Below, one piece after another: positions 35,091-43,393 of a DNA stretch of 64,000 nucleotides. The stretch spans positions 1 to 64,000 of the forward strand of contig CAJULU010000011.1 in assembly GCA_910587575.1 (NCBI GenBank), given 5' to 3'. The notes below the pieces were generated by a model, which did not search any database, was not told the origin of the DNA, and was given only the letters and a program-made list of their open reading frames with translations. Both the position numbers and the translations under genes were made by a program. The DNA comes from an uncultured Dorea sp. GTDB taxonomy: Bacteria; Bacillota; Clostridia; Lachnospirales; Lachnospiraceae. Numbering within the stretch: the first letter of the stretch is position 1; every line of letters starts with the position of its first letter.

Positions 35091-36740
35091 TTATTTCTTG
35101 AGTCTGAATTTCTCTGTCTGCTGCCTGAGCATGGTGACCTGCGCAAAAAGCTCCTGGCTGACTGCCGCCGACTCCTCACTGCTGGCCGAGTTCGTCTGAA
35201 CAACCTCTGAAATCTGGCCGATTCCATCCGTAACCTGCTTGATAGATTCTGCTTCACCCTGAATCATTTCGGCTATGGAGCCAATCGCACCGTTAGACTC
35301 CACAACAAGATTCAGTGTCTTCTGCAGAGTGTTCGATACTTCGTCAACAATAAGACTGCCCTTCTCGGTCACGGCAACCGAATTACCAATCACTTCCTTG
35401 GTTGCTTTGGCCGCCTGGTCAGACTGTGCCGCCAGACTGCGCACCTCGTCTGCCACAACCGCAAATCCTTTTCCTGCATCCCCTGCCCTGGCCGCCTCAA
35501 CTGCCGCATTCAGAGCCAGGATATTCGTCTGGAAAGCAATATTTTCAATCGTTGCAATAATTTCCCCGATCTTCCGTGATGCCTGGGTAATATCGTTCAT
35601 AGCAGAAATCATCTCTTCCATCTGCTGGCCGCTGATCGTCACCTGCTCACCGGTAAGGCGTGCGTTTTCCTGTACACTCTGCGCCATTTCCACATTCTTC
35701 GCCGCATTTCTGGAAAGTTCTTCAAGCATAGCATACAGCTGCTCCACCGCACTGGCCTGTTCCGTAGCCCCTTGTGCCAGTGACTGCGCTCCGCTGGATA
35801 ACTGCTCTGCACTTCCGGAGATCTGATGTTCCACCTTTCCTATGTTACCGATGGACATTGACAGCGTATCCGTGAAAATTCCAATAGAAGTCTCAATCGA
35901 CTTAAAATCCCCCACAAACGGCGTAGATGTCTGTATATCAAACATCCCCTGCGCCAGCTGGTTCATAATCCGGTTGATGTCCCTTACATACTCCTGAATC
36001 ACCTTCAGGGAAGTCCGCAATGTTTCCGATAATTCTCCAATCTCATCCGTGGATTCATAGTTCATATCCAGTTCAAGCTGACCTTGCTGTAGCGGCCGGA
36101 CACATTCGCTGATATACATAATAGGCTTGATTACCTTCTTCATGACATAGATGATCAAGCTGGCCAGACAGATCAAAGCTACAAAAAAGCACACTCCTGC
36201 CAGTACCTGTACGACATGAATCGTCCGGAACATACTCTCTGAACTCTCCTCCGTAAGCTTCTCGCTTTCCTCCACGATCTTCTCCAGATTTTCAACCAAC
36301 ACAGACAGATTCGTCCGAATGGTACTCTGATAATACTCCTGCGCCTGCGCCGGATCCGTCTTCAGTAATTCCAGCGCATACCCGGCCGACTCATGCAATT
36401 CCTTATGCAGCGGCTCAATCTGATTTCTTTTTTCAATAACAACAGCGTCATCGGTCTCCAGATCGCTGTAAAGCCATTTCCCAAGTACGCATGTCGTCGG
36501 ATCCAGGCTTCCTTCGAACTCAATCCCTGCGTACAAAGCGCTGCTCAGACCACTGGACCATTTATAGTGCGCTGTTTCCGCCTTTTCGATCGTATCCAGC
36601 ATCTCACTTGCAGCACTGCTGGAATTCGCTGCATCCTTAATAAGGAAGACATTAAATGTCACCACCAGGCTGTACACGAGTACGGCGGCAAATGCAAAAG
36701 CTACCCGAATTCCAACCATTGTCTTAATACTTTTACGCAT
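35091..36740 (-). CDS. Methyl-accepting chemotaxis protein with extracellular CZB-like zinc-binding domain
   Basis: A 549-residue chemoreceptor. One membrane helix lies at about residues 10-34 and a second near 177-199; the extracellular part between them contains a CZB-like pattern: H58-x2-W61, C84 with GKW at 87-89, and H112-x3-H116, matching the 3-His/1-Cys zinc site of chemoreceptor zinc-binding domains. HAMP follows, then the signalling domain with the conserved tip IAFQTNILALNAAVEAARAGDAGKGFAVVADEVRSLA. No C-terminal CheR-docking pentapeptide is visible. It may sense zinc or oxidants. It is preceded by its own promoter region after the big flagellar operon. Confidence 0.92.
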   Translation of the reverse strand: MRKSIKTMVGIRVAFAFAAVLVYSLVVTFNVFLIKDAANSSSAASEMLDTIEKAETAHYKWSSGLSSALYAGIEFEGSLDPTTCVLGKWLYSDLETDDAVVIEKRNQIEPLHKELHESAGYALELLKTDPAQAQEYYQSTIRTNLSVLVENLEKIVEESEKLTEESSESMFRTIHVVQVLAGVCFFVALICLASLIIYVMKKVIKPIMYISECVRPLQQGQLELDMNYESTDEIGELSETLRTSLKVIQEYVRDINRIMNQLAQGMFDIQTSTPFVGDFKSIETSIGIFTDTLSMSIGNIGKVEHQISGSAEQLSSGAQSLAQGATEQASAVEQLYAMLEELSRNAAKNVEMAQSVQENARLTGEQVTISGQQMEEMISAMNDITQASRKIGEIIATIENIAFQTNILALNAAVEAARAGDAGKGFAVVADEVRSLAAQSDQAAKATKEVIGNSVAVTEKGSLIVDEVSNTLQKTLNLVVESNGAIGSIAEMIQGEAESIKQVTDGIGQISEVVQTNSASSEESAAVSQELFAQVTMLRQQTEKFRLKK

Positions 36741-36864
36741 GGATATATATCCCCTCTTTCTTTCTATATACTCCCTGTATCATTGCTGGGAGTTTTCTCT
36801 TCTAACTTAAAAACCTCTCAGTATATTGTATTGCAAAATCCAGAAATTGTGTCAATCTATCCTG

Positions 36865-37716
36865 CTATGCAACAGCCGTAAATCCCCCTTGCTCCGGCTG
36901 CTGCTCTGGCTGTTCCGGCTGTGTCTGCGCCGCAGTGGTTGTTCTTGTTGTCCCGCCTGAGACATACACTGTACCGCATTCCGGACAGATTGCTGTATGC
37001 ATGGTAACGGACTGGCTGACCACTCTTCTGTCTTCACGCTCCGCAGCCGCACGTTCCCGGACGACATGTTCCATCTCGTGTCCTCTTACTGCAGATGCCG
37101 CCTGCTCGGGGGCAATCCGCGTCGGTGTCTTATAAGAAACTCCTGCATCGTCAGAACCATCCTGGTATTTTCTCTCTTTACAGGTCTGACATTCACCCTC
37201 TTCTGCCGATTTGCGCACTTCGTCTATTCCGGCCCCGGAGGTACCATTCTTTTCTGAATCGCCTGGATTCACATACCGGATCCGCATACGCACTGCAAGT
37301 TCTGCCGGATCCATCCCTTCCCTCAAGAACGGAATCATATAACCGATTCCCCTTGGAGCATCCGCCTTCACGGCCGATACCGGACGAACCGGCTCTACCG
37401 GTGTTCCCGGACTTGCCGGACGCCCTGCCGCTAAAGCTGCGCCAACCCCCAGGCTTGCCTGGGTTCTATATACGGAGCCGACACCTCTGCCAGGCTGTAC
37501 ACCGGATACAGCCTGTAACGGCTGTCCCGGCTGTACCTGGGACACCGCACCAGCTTCCTGGCCTTTCCTGCTCTCTTCTGCAGTCCTCTGAGTCCCCTGC
37601 ACTCCGGCTGAGGCGCTGACATTCCGTCCGTACTGCACTCCCTTTGTCCGTGCATACCCCGCATATTGATAAGATGTGCTTATATACGGGCTCATTGCTG
37701 AGATTCCGCCTACCAT
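36865..37716 (-). CDS. SprA-related putative metalloprotease at the end of the flagellar operon
   Basis: A 283-residue protein of the SprA-related / putative metalloprotease family. The first 150 residues are low-complexity and rich in Gly, Gln and Pro. The conserved part holds CxxC (CQTCKERKYQDGSDD), the possible zinc-binding HEMEH (in VRGHEMEHVVRER) and a second CxxC (ICPECGTVYVSGGTTRT). The C-terminal tail is Gln/Pro-rich. GGAGG is 9 nt before the ATG. It lies 17 bp after the EAL/HDOD gene, so it is part of the flagellar/chemotaxis operon. The substrate is not known. Confidence 0.78.
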   Translation of the reverse strand: MVGGISAMSPYISTSYQYAGYARTKGVQYGRNVSASAGVQGTQRTAEESRKGQEAGAVSQVQPGQPLQAVSGVQPGRGVGSVYRTQASLGVGAALAAGRPASPGTPVEPVRPVSAVKADAPRGIGYMIPFLREGMDPAELAVRMRIRYVNPGDSEKNGTSGAGIDEVRKSAEEGECQTCKERKYQDGSDDAGVSYKTPTRIAPEQAASAVRGHEMEHVVRERAAAEREDRRVVSQSVTMHTAICPECGTVYVSGGTTRTTTAAQTQPEQPEQQPEQGGFTAVA

Positions 37717-37733
37717 AAGCCTTCACCTCCGTT

Positions 37734-38981
37734 TTACTCCTCATTCATACCTACGACATTATCCCAGATATTATTCACTTCTTCCACGCACTCCATATAA
37801 ATCTGTGCCATCTCGTTCGTCTTAAGACCCAGTTCCTCTGCAATCTCCTTGATCTCACCCCAGTCAGCCTTCTCATAGCAGAGTACCAGTTCATACAGAC
37901 GCCCCGCCTTTCCTTCTTTCCGGATTAAGGCATCCTTTACTTCTTCCAGAATCGGAATCTCATAGAGAATCTCCGCAATCGGGGCATCAATCATATACTC
38001 CAGCATCGAGAACATGCCCAGCAGATATGCATCTGAAGTGTTGATCGGGAAATTCTTCAGTCTTTTTACCAGAGCCGACGTAAAATTCGCACGCATAAAG
38101 GAAGCCTTCAGCAGTTCCTCAGATTCTGACTTGTTCTGTTTATCCTCGAAACTCAGCAGATATACCCACTGCTTTAACTGGCTGATCCCGACCCGGACCA
38201 GCGCCTGGCGGACAGACGTCGTCTCATGATGCACTGCAAAATACGCAGAATTCGCCATCTTAAGCAGCGCATAGGTAAGGGATGCATCCCTTGTGATCGT
38301 CTCTTCCAGAATCTCCACATCCGGTTCGTCCTTCGTAATCTCAACGATAAGCTGATAGAGATTGCCCTGCATGAAGTCCATCTTACTTGCCTTTGACGTT
38401 GTGGCTCCTGCAATATAATTGCCCTCCACAAAATCCACGCCAAGTTCAACTGCACAATCGTACACTTCCTTGCTGTTCACTCCCGTCGCAATAAACTGCT
38501 TCTGGAAACCATGAGCCATGTCGATTACGTTGGCAATGGAGCGCCTCTGTGCCCCTTCCATCTTATTCGAAAGATCCATCTTAATATAATCCACGTATTC
38601 CAGCATACTGAAATACTTCGGTGTAAACTGGAAATCATTAATGGCAAAATGGTATCCCTGATCACGGTACTTGCTGATCAGAATTGCCGCCAGAGAATGA
38701 ACGACAATATTATCCTCGATCTGGATTACCACCTTATTTTTATCAAAGATCTTCGGCGTATTCCGGAATAAAAGAGTCGGGGTAAACGTCATGAACGTCT
38801 TCTTATCCTTGAATATTCTCTCGGAATTCTCGGACAGGAACGCCACCATCGTGTTGGCCGCCACGCTGTCCGAACTGGAATTATACAGGCTGCTTTCATC
38901 CTCCTGGACTAGCAGTTCATATCCAATAATGGTATCTGTCTTCAGATCCTTTATAGCCTGTCTTACAACGCAATTTTTCAT
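37734..38981 (-). CDS. EAL-HDOD domain signalling protein (YuxH-type), probably enzymatically inactive EAL
   Basis: A 415-residue protein. Residues about 1-205 are an EAL-like domain with family landmarks (IGYELLVQ, VVIQIEDN, YIKMD) but with the catalytic DDF replaced by NDF (FAINDFQF), so c-di-GMP hydrolysis is unlikely. Residues about 205-395 are an HDOD domain. Such proteins act as c-di-GMP-related or scaffold regulators of motility. It overlaps cheV by 4 nt, and the SprA-like gene follows. Confidence 0.85.
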   Translation of the reverse strand: MKNCVVRQAIKDLKTDTIIGYELLVQEDESSLYNSSSDSVAANTMVAFLSENSERIFKDKKTFMTFTPTLLFRNTPKIFDKNKVVIQIEDNIVVHSLAAILISKYRDQGYHFAINDFQFTPKYFSMLEYVDYIKMDLSNKMEGAQRRSIANVIDMAHGFQKQFIATGVNSKEVYDCAVELGVDFVEGNYIAGATTSKASKMDFMQGNLYQLIVEITKDEPDVEILEETITRDASLTYALLKMANSAYFAVHHETTSVRQALVRVGISQLKQWVYLLSFEDKQNKSESEELLKASFMRANFTSALVKRLKNFPINTSDAYLLGMFSMLEYMIDAPIAEILYEIPILEEVKDALIRKEGKAGRLYELVLCYEKADWGEIKEIAEELGLKTNEMAQIYMECVEEVNNIWDNVVGMNEE

Positions 38982-39895
38982 TTAATATCCCTCCGGTCCA
39001 GTAATGCATCCATGACCTCAACCAAACGTCCGATCTCCGGCTTCGAAAGCTGCTCGTCTGCGCCAAGCTGCTTACCTTTAATCCTCATCTCTTCATTGAT
39101 CAAGGATGAGAAAATTACGACCGGCATATTCCTCATCTTCTCGTCATCTTTCACAAGTTTCGTCAGACGATGCCCATCCATCTCCGGCATCTCGATATCG
39201 GTAATCAGAAGCGCCGCCCTCTTATAGAAGTCATCTTCGCCTCTGATACTCTCAAGGAATTCCCATGCCTCCCGTCCATTATTGAACGTCGTAAGATTGC
39301 TGTATCCTGCGCGGAAAAGAGAATCTGAAATCATCTTGGTCAGCAGAATGGAATCTTCTGCAAGGATGATGCTCTGATCTCTCTGCATTCTCTCGCCAAG
39401 CCTGTCGATCTCTGAAACCTGGATACTCGTCTCGGGTGCGATCTCCGCCACAATCTTCTCAAAATCCAGGATCGTAACAAGATTCTCCCCACACTGGGCG
39501 ATACCGGTAGCAACCCCGTCCTCTCCGTTAGTCAGCGCCTTGTCCGGTTTCTGGATGGCTTCCCATGAAATCCTGCTGATGCCTACCACAGAATGTACGC
39601 GGAATGCAATGTGCATCTTGTTGAAATTCGTAATGATGAACAGATCCCTGTCCTTCGCATCCCCGCTCTCACCCGTCAGATACTTGGGAAGATTAATCAC
39701 CGTCAGAAGAATCTCCCTGGGCTTGAAGATTCCTTCTACGGCATCATGGGAATGTGGGATCGGCTTTACTTTATCCGCCATCATAATCTCCAGTACCTTC
39801 GCTACATTAATTCCATACAACTCACCGAATATGGTAAACTGCATAACTTCAATCTCATTTGTTCCAGATTCCAATAAAATCTCTGTATTCGCCAT
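38978..39895 (-). CDS. cheV: Chemotaxis coupling protein CheV
   Basis: An N-terminal CheW-like domain (residues about 12-165) couples receptors to CheA, followed by a response-regulator receiver domain (about 175-300) with SIILAEDS, the phosphorylatable Asp in LLITDIEMPEMDG, and a conserved Lys in QLSKPE. Length is typical. AGGAG lies 9 nt before the ATG at 39895, which is better than the in-frame GTG at 39901. It overlaps the next gene by 4 nt. Confidence 0.93.
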   Translation of the reverse strand: MANTEILLESGTNEIEVMQFTIFGELYGINVAKVLEIMMADKVKPIPHSHDAVEGIFKPREILLTVINLPKYLTGESGDAKDRDLFIITNFNKMHIAFRVHSVVGISRISWEAIQKPDKALTNGEDGVATGIAQCGENLVTILDFEKIVAEIAPETSIQVSEIDRLGERMQRDQSIILAEDSILLTKMISDSLFRAGYSNLTTFNNGREAWEFLESIRGEDDFYKRAALLITDIEMPEMDGHRLTKLVKDDEKMRNMPVVIFSSLINEEMRIKGKQLGADEQLSKPEIGRLVEVMDALLDRRDIK

Positions 39896-39930
39896 ACACA
39901 CTCACTCCTTTACATTCTATGTATATTTGG

Positions 39931-40413
39931 TTAAAGCACCTTTTCCGGCCTGCCCGCTGACCGTATGTACACCTGCCCGGTTGCCACGTCCAGCAACATG
40001 GTTCTCGCATAATTCGCCCCCACATCCTCGCTGCTGACACGCAGTCCTTCAGACATCAGTATCCTCTTAACATTCTGTGCATTCCTCTCTCCGATATTCC
40101 CAAGACCGCCGCCGCCCTTCATCTCGAACATCTTGGCGCCGCCTGCAATCTTACATACCATTCTTGATTTTGTTGCCCCAAATGCAGAAAGCTTGCGAAG
40201 TGTCTCGCGTATCCCCGTATCTGCAAATTTATATACATTGCCATCCTTCGCACCACTTTTTTCAGGAAGCATAATATGAAGAAGCGCTCCTAACTTAATC
40301 ATCGGATCATAAAAAGAAACACCGATACAAGAACCCAGCGCATACGTGATCAGTACGCCCTCCTGCCTCGTCATCTTCATATCAGCAATTCCAACCGATA
40401 TCTTCTTCTCCAT
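39931..40413 (-). CDS. cheD: Chemoreceptor glutamine deamidase CheD
   Basis: Deamidates receptor glutamines and interacts with CheC. The family motif GSCIGVSFYDP carries the catalytic Cys, and LLHIMLPE the His. Length of 160 residues is normal. The gene is 3 nt downstream of cheC, and cheV follows. Confidence 0.95.
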   Translation of the reverse strand: MEKKISVGIADMKMTRQEGVLITYALGSCIGVSFYDPMIKLGALLHIMLPEKSGAKDGNVYKFADTGIRETLRKLSAFGATKSRMVCKIAGGAKMFEMKGGGGLGNIGERNAQNVKRILMSEGLRVSSEDVGANYARTMLLDVATGQVYIRSAGRPEKVL

Positions 40414-40416
40414 CGA

Positions 40417-41037
40417 TCATTCAACTCCTAGTTTTCTCATAAGAACATTCAAAGATTCTACATCTGGCAGAAGCAGCATATTACTGTTTAATGCTTTTCC
40501 GTCTATCTTGAATTCGCCTGTTATCATCATAATCCGGTCTGAATGCTGTCCCATCATCGCAATCGGCACACTCATGATCCCGCCCAGCATATTCACGGCA
40601 AGCTGCGGAACCGACAGATCCACACTCATGTTCACCAGAGAGGACATTGCTGTAATATAGGAGGAAATCACAATGTTACCAATCTCCATCAGAACAGAAG
40701 AATCAATCTCCTCCAATTCAAAAAAGTCTGCCTGCGTCTTACCAAGCATTCGGAACAGAATCTCGTCAGAAAACTGTTTCGTCAGAATAAACAGCATGAT
40801 TCCGCCTAACTCACCAGACATCTCAACCAGGATAGCCGCAACCACTTCCTCCGGATCTCCTACATTGTTCAATGCCTCGTTAAAATCCAGGATCTCCACC
40901 TTAGGAAGGGACATATTCACCTTTGCATTCAGCATACTGGAAAGGGCCGTGGCTGCATTACCGCCGCCAATACTGCCGATCTCCTTTAGAATATCAATCT
41001 CTAACTCGTTCATCTCTTCATAGGTTTTTATCCCCAT
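40417..41037 (-). CDS. cheC: CheY-P phosphatase CheC
   Basis: Dephosphorylates CheY-P; activity is raised by CheD. Two active-site helices with the E-x2-N pattern are visible: EIGSIGGGNAATALS (the E and N near residues 18 and 25) and MEIGNIVISS in the second half. Length of 206 residues is typical. GAGG lies 8 nt before ATG 41037; an in-frame GTG at 41046 overlaps the ribosome binding site. Confidence 0.95.
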   Translation of the reverse strand: MGIKTYEEMNELEIDILKEIGSIGGGNAATALSSMLNAKVNMSLPKVEILDFNEALNNVGDPEEVVAAILVEMSGELGGIMLFILTKQFSDEILFRMLGKTQADFFELEEIDSSVLMEIGNIVISSYITAMSSLVNMSVDLSVPQLAVNMLGGIMSVPIAMMGQHSDRIMMITGEFKIDGKALNSNMLLLPDVESLNVLMRKLGVE

Positions 41038-41050
41038 ATAATCCACCTCT

Positions 41051-41773
41051 CTATGTTCTTAATGTATTGATTGTATTAATTACTTCATCAGATGTCTGAA
41101 CCATCTTCAATGCATAAGAATATGCTCTCTGCGCTTCAATAATGCGGGTAAAGTCATCGGCAACGCTTGCCCCCGACATCTCCAGTGCATGGTCAACCAC
41201 CTTTGCACCAGCAATCAGAAACGGCTCTCCGTTCTTCACAGCCGGAGCAAATTCGTTATTGCCGACGCTTAACATGCCATCCATGATGTTGAACCCGTAG
41301 ACTCCAACCTCACTGCTGAGTTCACCGCCGGTCTCCCCGTTCAGAACCTGTATCGGATTACGGTTCTGATCAAGCACCAGATTCCCGTTGTCATTGACCA
41401 GATAAAAGTCATCTCCCCGCTTAGACATACTGAAATGTCCGTTTCTGGTATATGTAATCTCGTTCGTGATCGGACTTCTCACCATAAAAAATCCTTCGCC
41501 GATAATCGCAAAATCGAATTTTCCCTCCGTCGTGACCAGTCCCTTCGGATCAAAATCCGTCTTCGTCTGCTCTACGAGAATTCCCGTACCTGCCTTCAGC
41601 GGGGTATCCGCCCCGGTATAGTTATTCAAGTTATAATACATCAGATCCGTAAATACCGGCGTCTTCGCTTTATAACCATAGTTGTTCACATTGGCAAGGT
41701 TATTGGCAACAACGTCCAGCTTCCGCTGTTCCTCCATCGCCCCTCTTGCCGCAGTATAAAATGATGTATACAT
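41051..41773 (-). CDS. Flagellar rod/hook-basal body protein, FlgF/FlgG-like
   Basis: A 240-residue rod protein of the FlgF/FlgG (FlhO/FlhP) family. The N-terminal signature LDVVANNLANVNNYGYKAK and C-terminal helix SYALKMVQTSDEVINTINTLR are the paired ends that form the D0 coiled-coil. The central GEGFFMV motif is present. It is one of two consecutive paralogues downstream of fliA; the pair is equivalent to flhO-flhP in Bacillus. Confidence 0.88.
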   Translation of the reverse strand: MYTSFYTAARGAMEEQRKLDVVANNLANVNNYGYKAKTPVFTDLMYYNLNNYTGADTPLKAGTGILVEQTKTDFDPKGLVTTEGKFDFAIIGEGFFMVRSPITNEITYTRNGHFSMSKRGDDFYLVNDNGNLVLDQNRNPIQVLNGETGGELSSEVGVYGFNIMDGMLSVGNNEFAPAVKNGEPFLIAGAKVVDHALEMSGASVADDFTRIIEAQRAYSYALKMVQTSDEVINTINTLRT

Positions 41774-41837
41774 ATGCCACTCCTCTCTGTCCTGTCTCCC
41801 CGCAGACAGCCGGAAGACCTCACCTGTTATCAGCGGT

Positions 41838-42581
41838 CTATGTCGCAGACCCTATGGTAACCATCTTAGCTTCAAGCTGGTCGTAAATTTTAAGAAGCTG
41901 GGCAGAACTCTGCAGAATCCGCTGGCTGCTGATCATCCGCGTCATCTCTTCCGCCATTGATACGTTGGAATCCTCCAGAAACTTCTGGTTCACCTCTGTT
42001 CCCTGGGCAGCCTGAGGCGCTGCCTGGGCCCGGAACACGCTTCCGCTGATCTTGGTAAGCTGACCGTAATCTGCGAAATCCACTACCTGCAGCGTTCCGA
42101 AGAACTGATTGCCGTCCTCACTGGTAATGTTCCCCTGCTTGTCAATCGTGATCTTATCTGTTGTCAGACGGATTGCACCGTTCGTTCCCTGCACCCTGCC
42201 AATTCCCGGCATGGTCAGATATCCCTCATTATCCAGATTAAAAGACCCGTCTCTTGTATACACCGGTCCTTCACCGGTATCGATTACGAAGAAGCCATTG
42301 CCGGTCAGACCTACGTCTAACGCATTACCAGTCTCCCGTATGCCTCCTTCCGTATAATCGGTTACCCGCTCATCAGCAGTGTTCACCCATGACACAGTCC
42401 CCACCGGAGTCTTGCCATTCCTGTCATAGCGATAGATCATCTCTTCCCGGAAAGTACTCTGCATGATTCTGTCCATCCTGTATCCCGGAGTCGAGACATT
42501 CGTCATGTTATTACTGATGACGTTCAGATTGCGGTTCTGTGTGATCATATTCGAAGTCAGATCATAATACCCTTGAAACAT
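41838..42581 (-). CDS. Flagellar rod/hook-basal body protein, FlgG-like
   Basis: A 247-residue rod protein. N-terminal LNVISNNMTNVSTPGYR, central GNGFFVIDTGEGPVYTRDGSFNLD, and a C-terminal helix (RILQSSAQLLKIYDQLEAKMVTIGSA) mark the family. AAGGAG lies 7 nt before the ATG at 42581, inside the end of the fliA gene (20-bp overlap), so translation is coupled. It is a paralogue of the following gene, and which of the two forms proximal or distal rod cannot be told. Confidence 0.88.
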   Translation of the reverse strand: MFQGYYDLTSNMITQNRNLNVISNNMTNVSTPGYRMDRIMQSTFREEMIYRYDRNGKTPVGTVSWVNTADERVTDYTEGGIRETGNALDVGLTGNGFFVIDTGEGPVYTRDGSFNLDNEGYLTMPGIGRVQGTNGAIRLTTDKITIDKQGNITSEDGNQFFGTLQVVDFADYGQLTKISGSVFRAQAAPQAAQGTEVNQKFLEDSNVSMAEEMTRMISSQRILQSSAQLLKIYDQLEAKMVTIGSAT

Positions 42582-43371
42582 TCCTGCTCTCCTTTTCTTC
42601 GTTGAATTTCTCCATGTGTTTTCGTAGTTTCTTTATTGCATTCGTATGAATCTGGGAGACGCGCGGTTCACTGACATTTAATACATCCGCAATCTGTCTC
42701 ATGTTCAATTCATCTATATAATATAGCGAGATCACCATCTGCTCGTTCTCCTTAAGCATACCGATTCCGTCCGCCAGGACCTGCGTAAGTTCTTTCTGGA
42801 GAAACTTACTCTCCGGCTGTTCACTCTTATCCCCCTGGGGCAGCGTCACCCCGACTTCATTCCCCTGGGCTTCCGCCAGCACCATATCCAGCGAAAGGAT
42901 ATTAAACAGCGAAGCCTTACGCATCGTCTCCTGATATTTCTCGGGGGTAATATTCAGAAAGTCTGTCACCTCCTGCACAGAAGGATAGTATCCAAGTCTA
43001 TTATATAACGTTGTGACCGCTTCTTCAATATCTCTTGTGCTCTTTCTTGTACTTCTTGGCACCCAGTCCTGTTTTCTGGCAAGATCAATGATCATTCCTT
43101 TGATCCTCTTGGAGATAAAAGTCTCGAATTTTACATTTTTATCCATATCAAATTTATCAATGGAGGACATGATTGCAATGACGCCCTCGCTGATAATATC
43201 ATCTACCTGGGAAAAACTCATATAGATATCCCGCATCTGCAGCGCAATGCTCTTCACAAGATAGATATAGCGCATGACGATCTCCTGCTTTACCTCCAGG
43301 CTGCCCGTCTCTTTATACAGTTTTAAAAGCTCTTCGTTCGTCTTGTCTTTATACTGTTCCTGTGTGTTCAT
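42562..43371 (-). CDS. fliA: Flagellar sigma factor sigma-D / FliA
   Basis: A 269-residue sigma factor directing RNA polymerase to late flagellar, chemotaxis and motility-regulon promoters. Region 2 is visible (QVDDIISEGVIAIMSSIDKFDMDKNVKFETF), region 3 and region 4 HTH (LNMRQIADVLNVSEPRVSQIH). It lies 22 bp downstream of flhA, without the flhF-flhG and che genes that usually intervene. GCCGATA-type elements at 13.1, 14.0 and 33.3 kb are candidate targets. No anti-sigma FlgM is in the window. Confidence 0.95.
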   Translation of the reverse strand: MNTQEQYKDKTNEELLKLYKETGSLEVKQEIVMRYIYLVKSIALQMRDIYMSFSQVDDIISEGVIAIMSSIDKFDMDKNVKFETFISKRIKGMIIDLARKQDWVPRSTRKSTRDIEEAVTTLYNRLGYYPSVQEVTDFLNITPEKYQETMRKASLFNILSLDMVLAEAQGNEVGVTLPQGDKSEQPESKFLQKELTQVLADGIGMLKENEQMVISLYYIDELNMRQIADVLNVSEPRVSQIHTNAIKKLRKHMEKFNEEKESRNVSRVL

Positions 43372-43393
43372 ACTGCACTCCGTTTAGTCTTAT

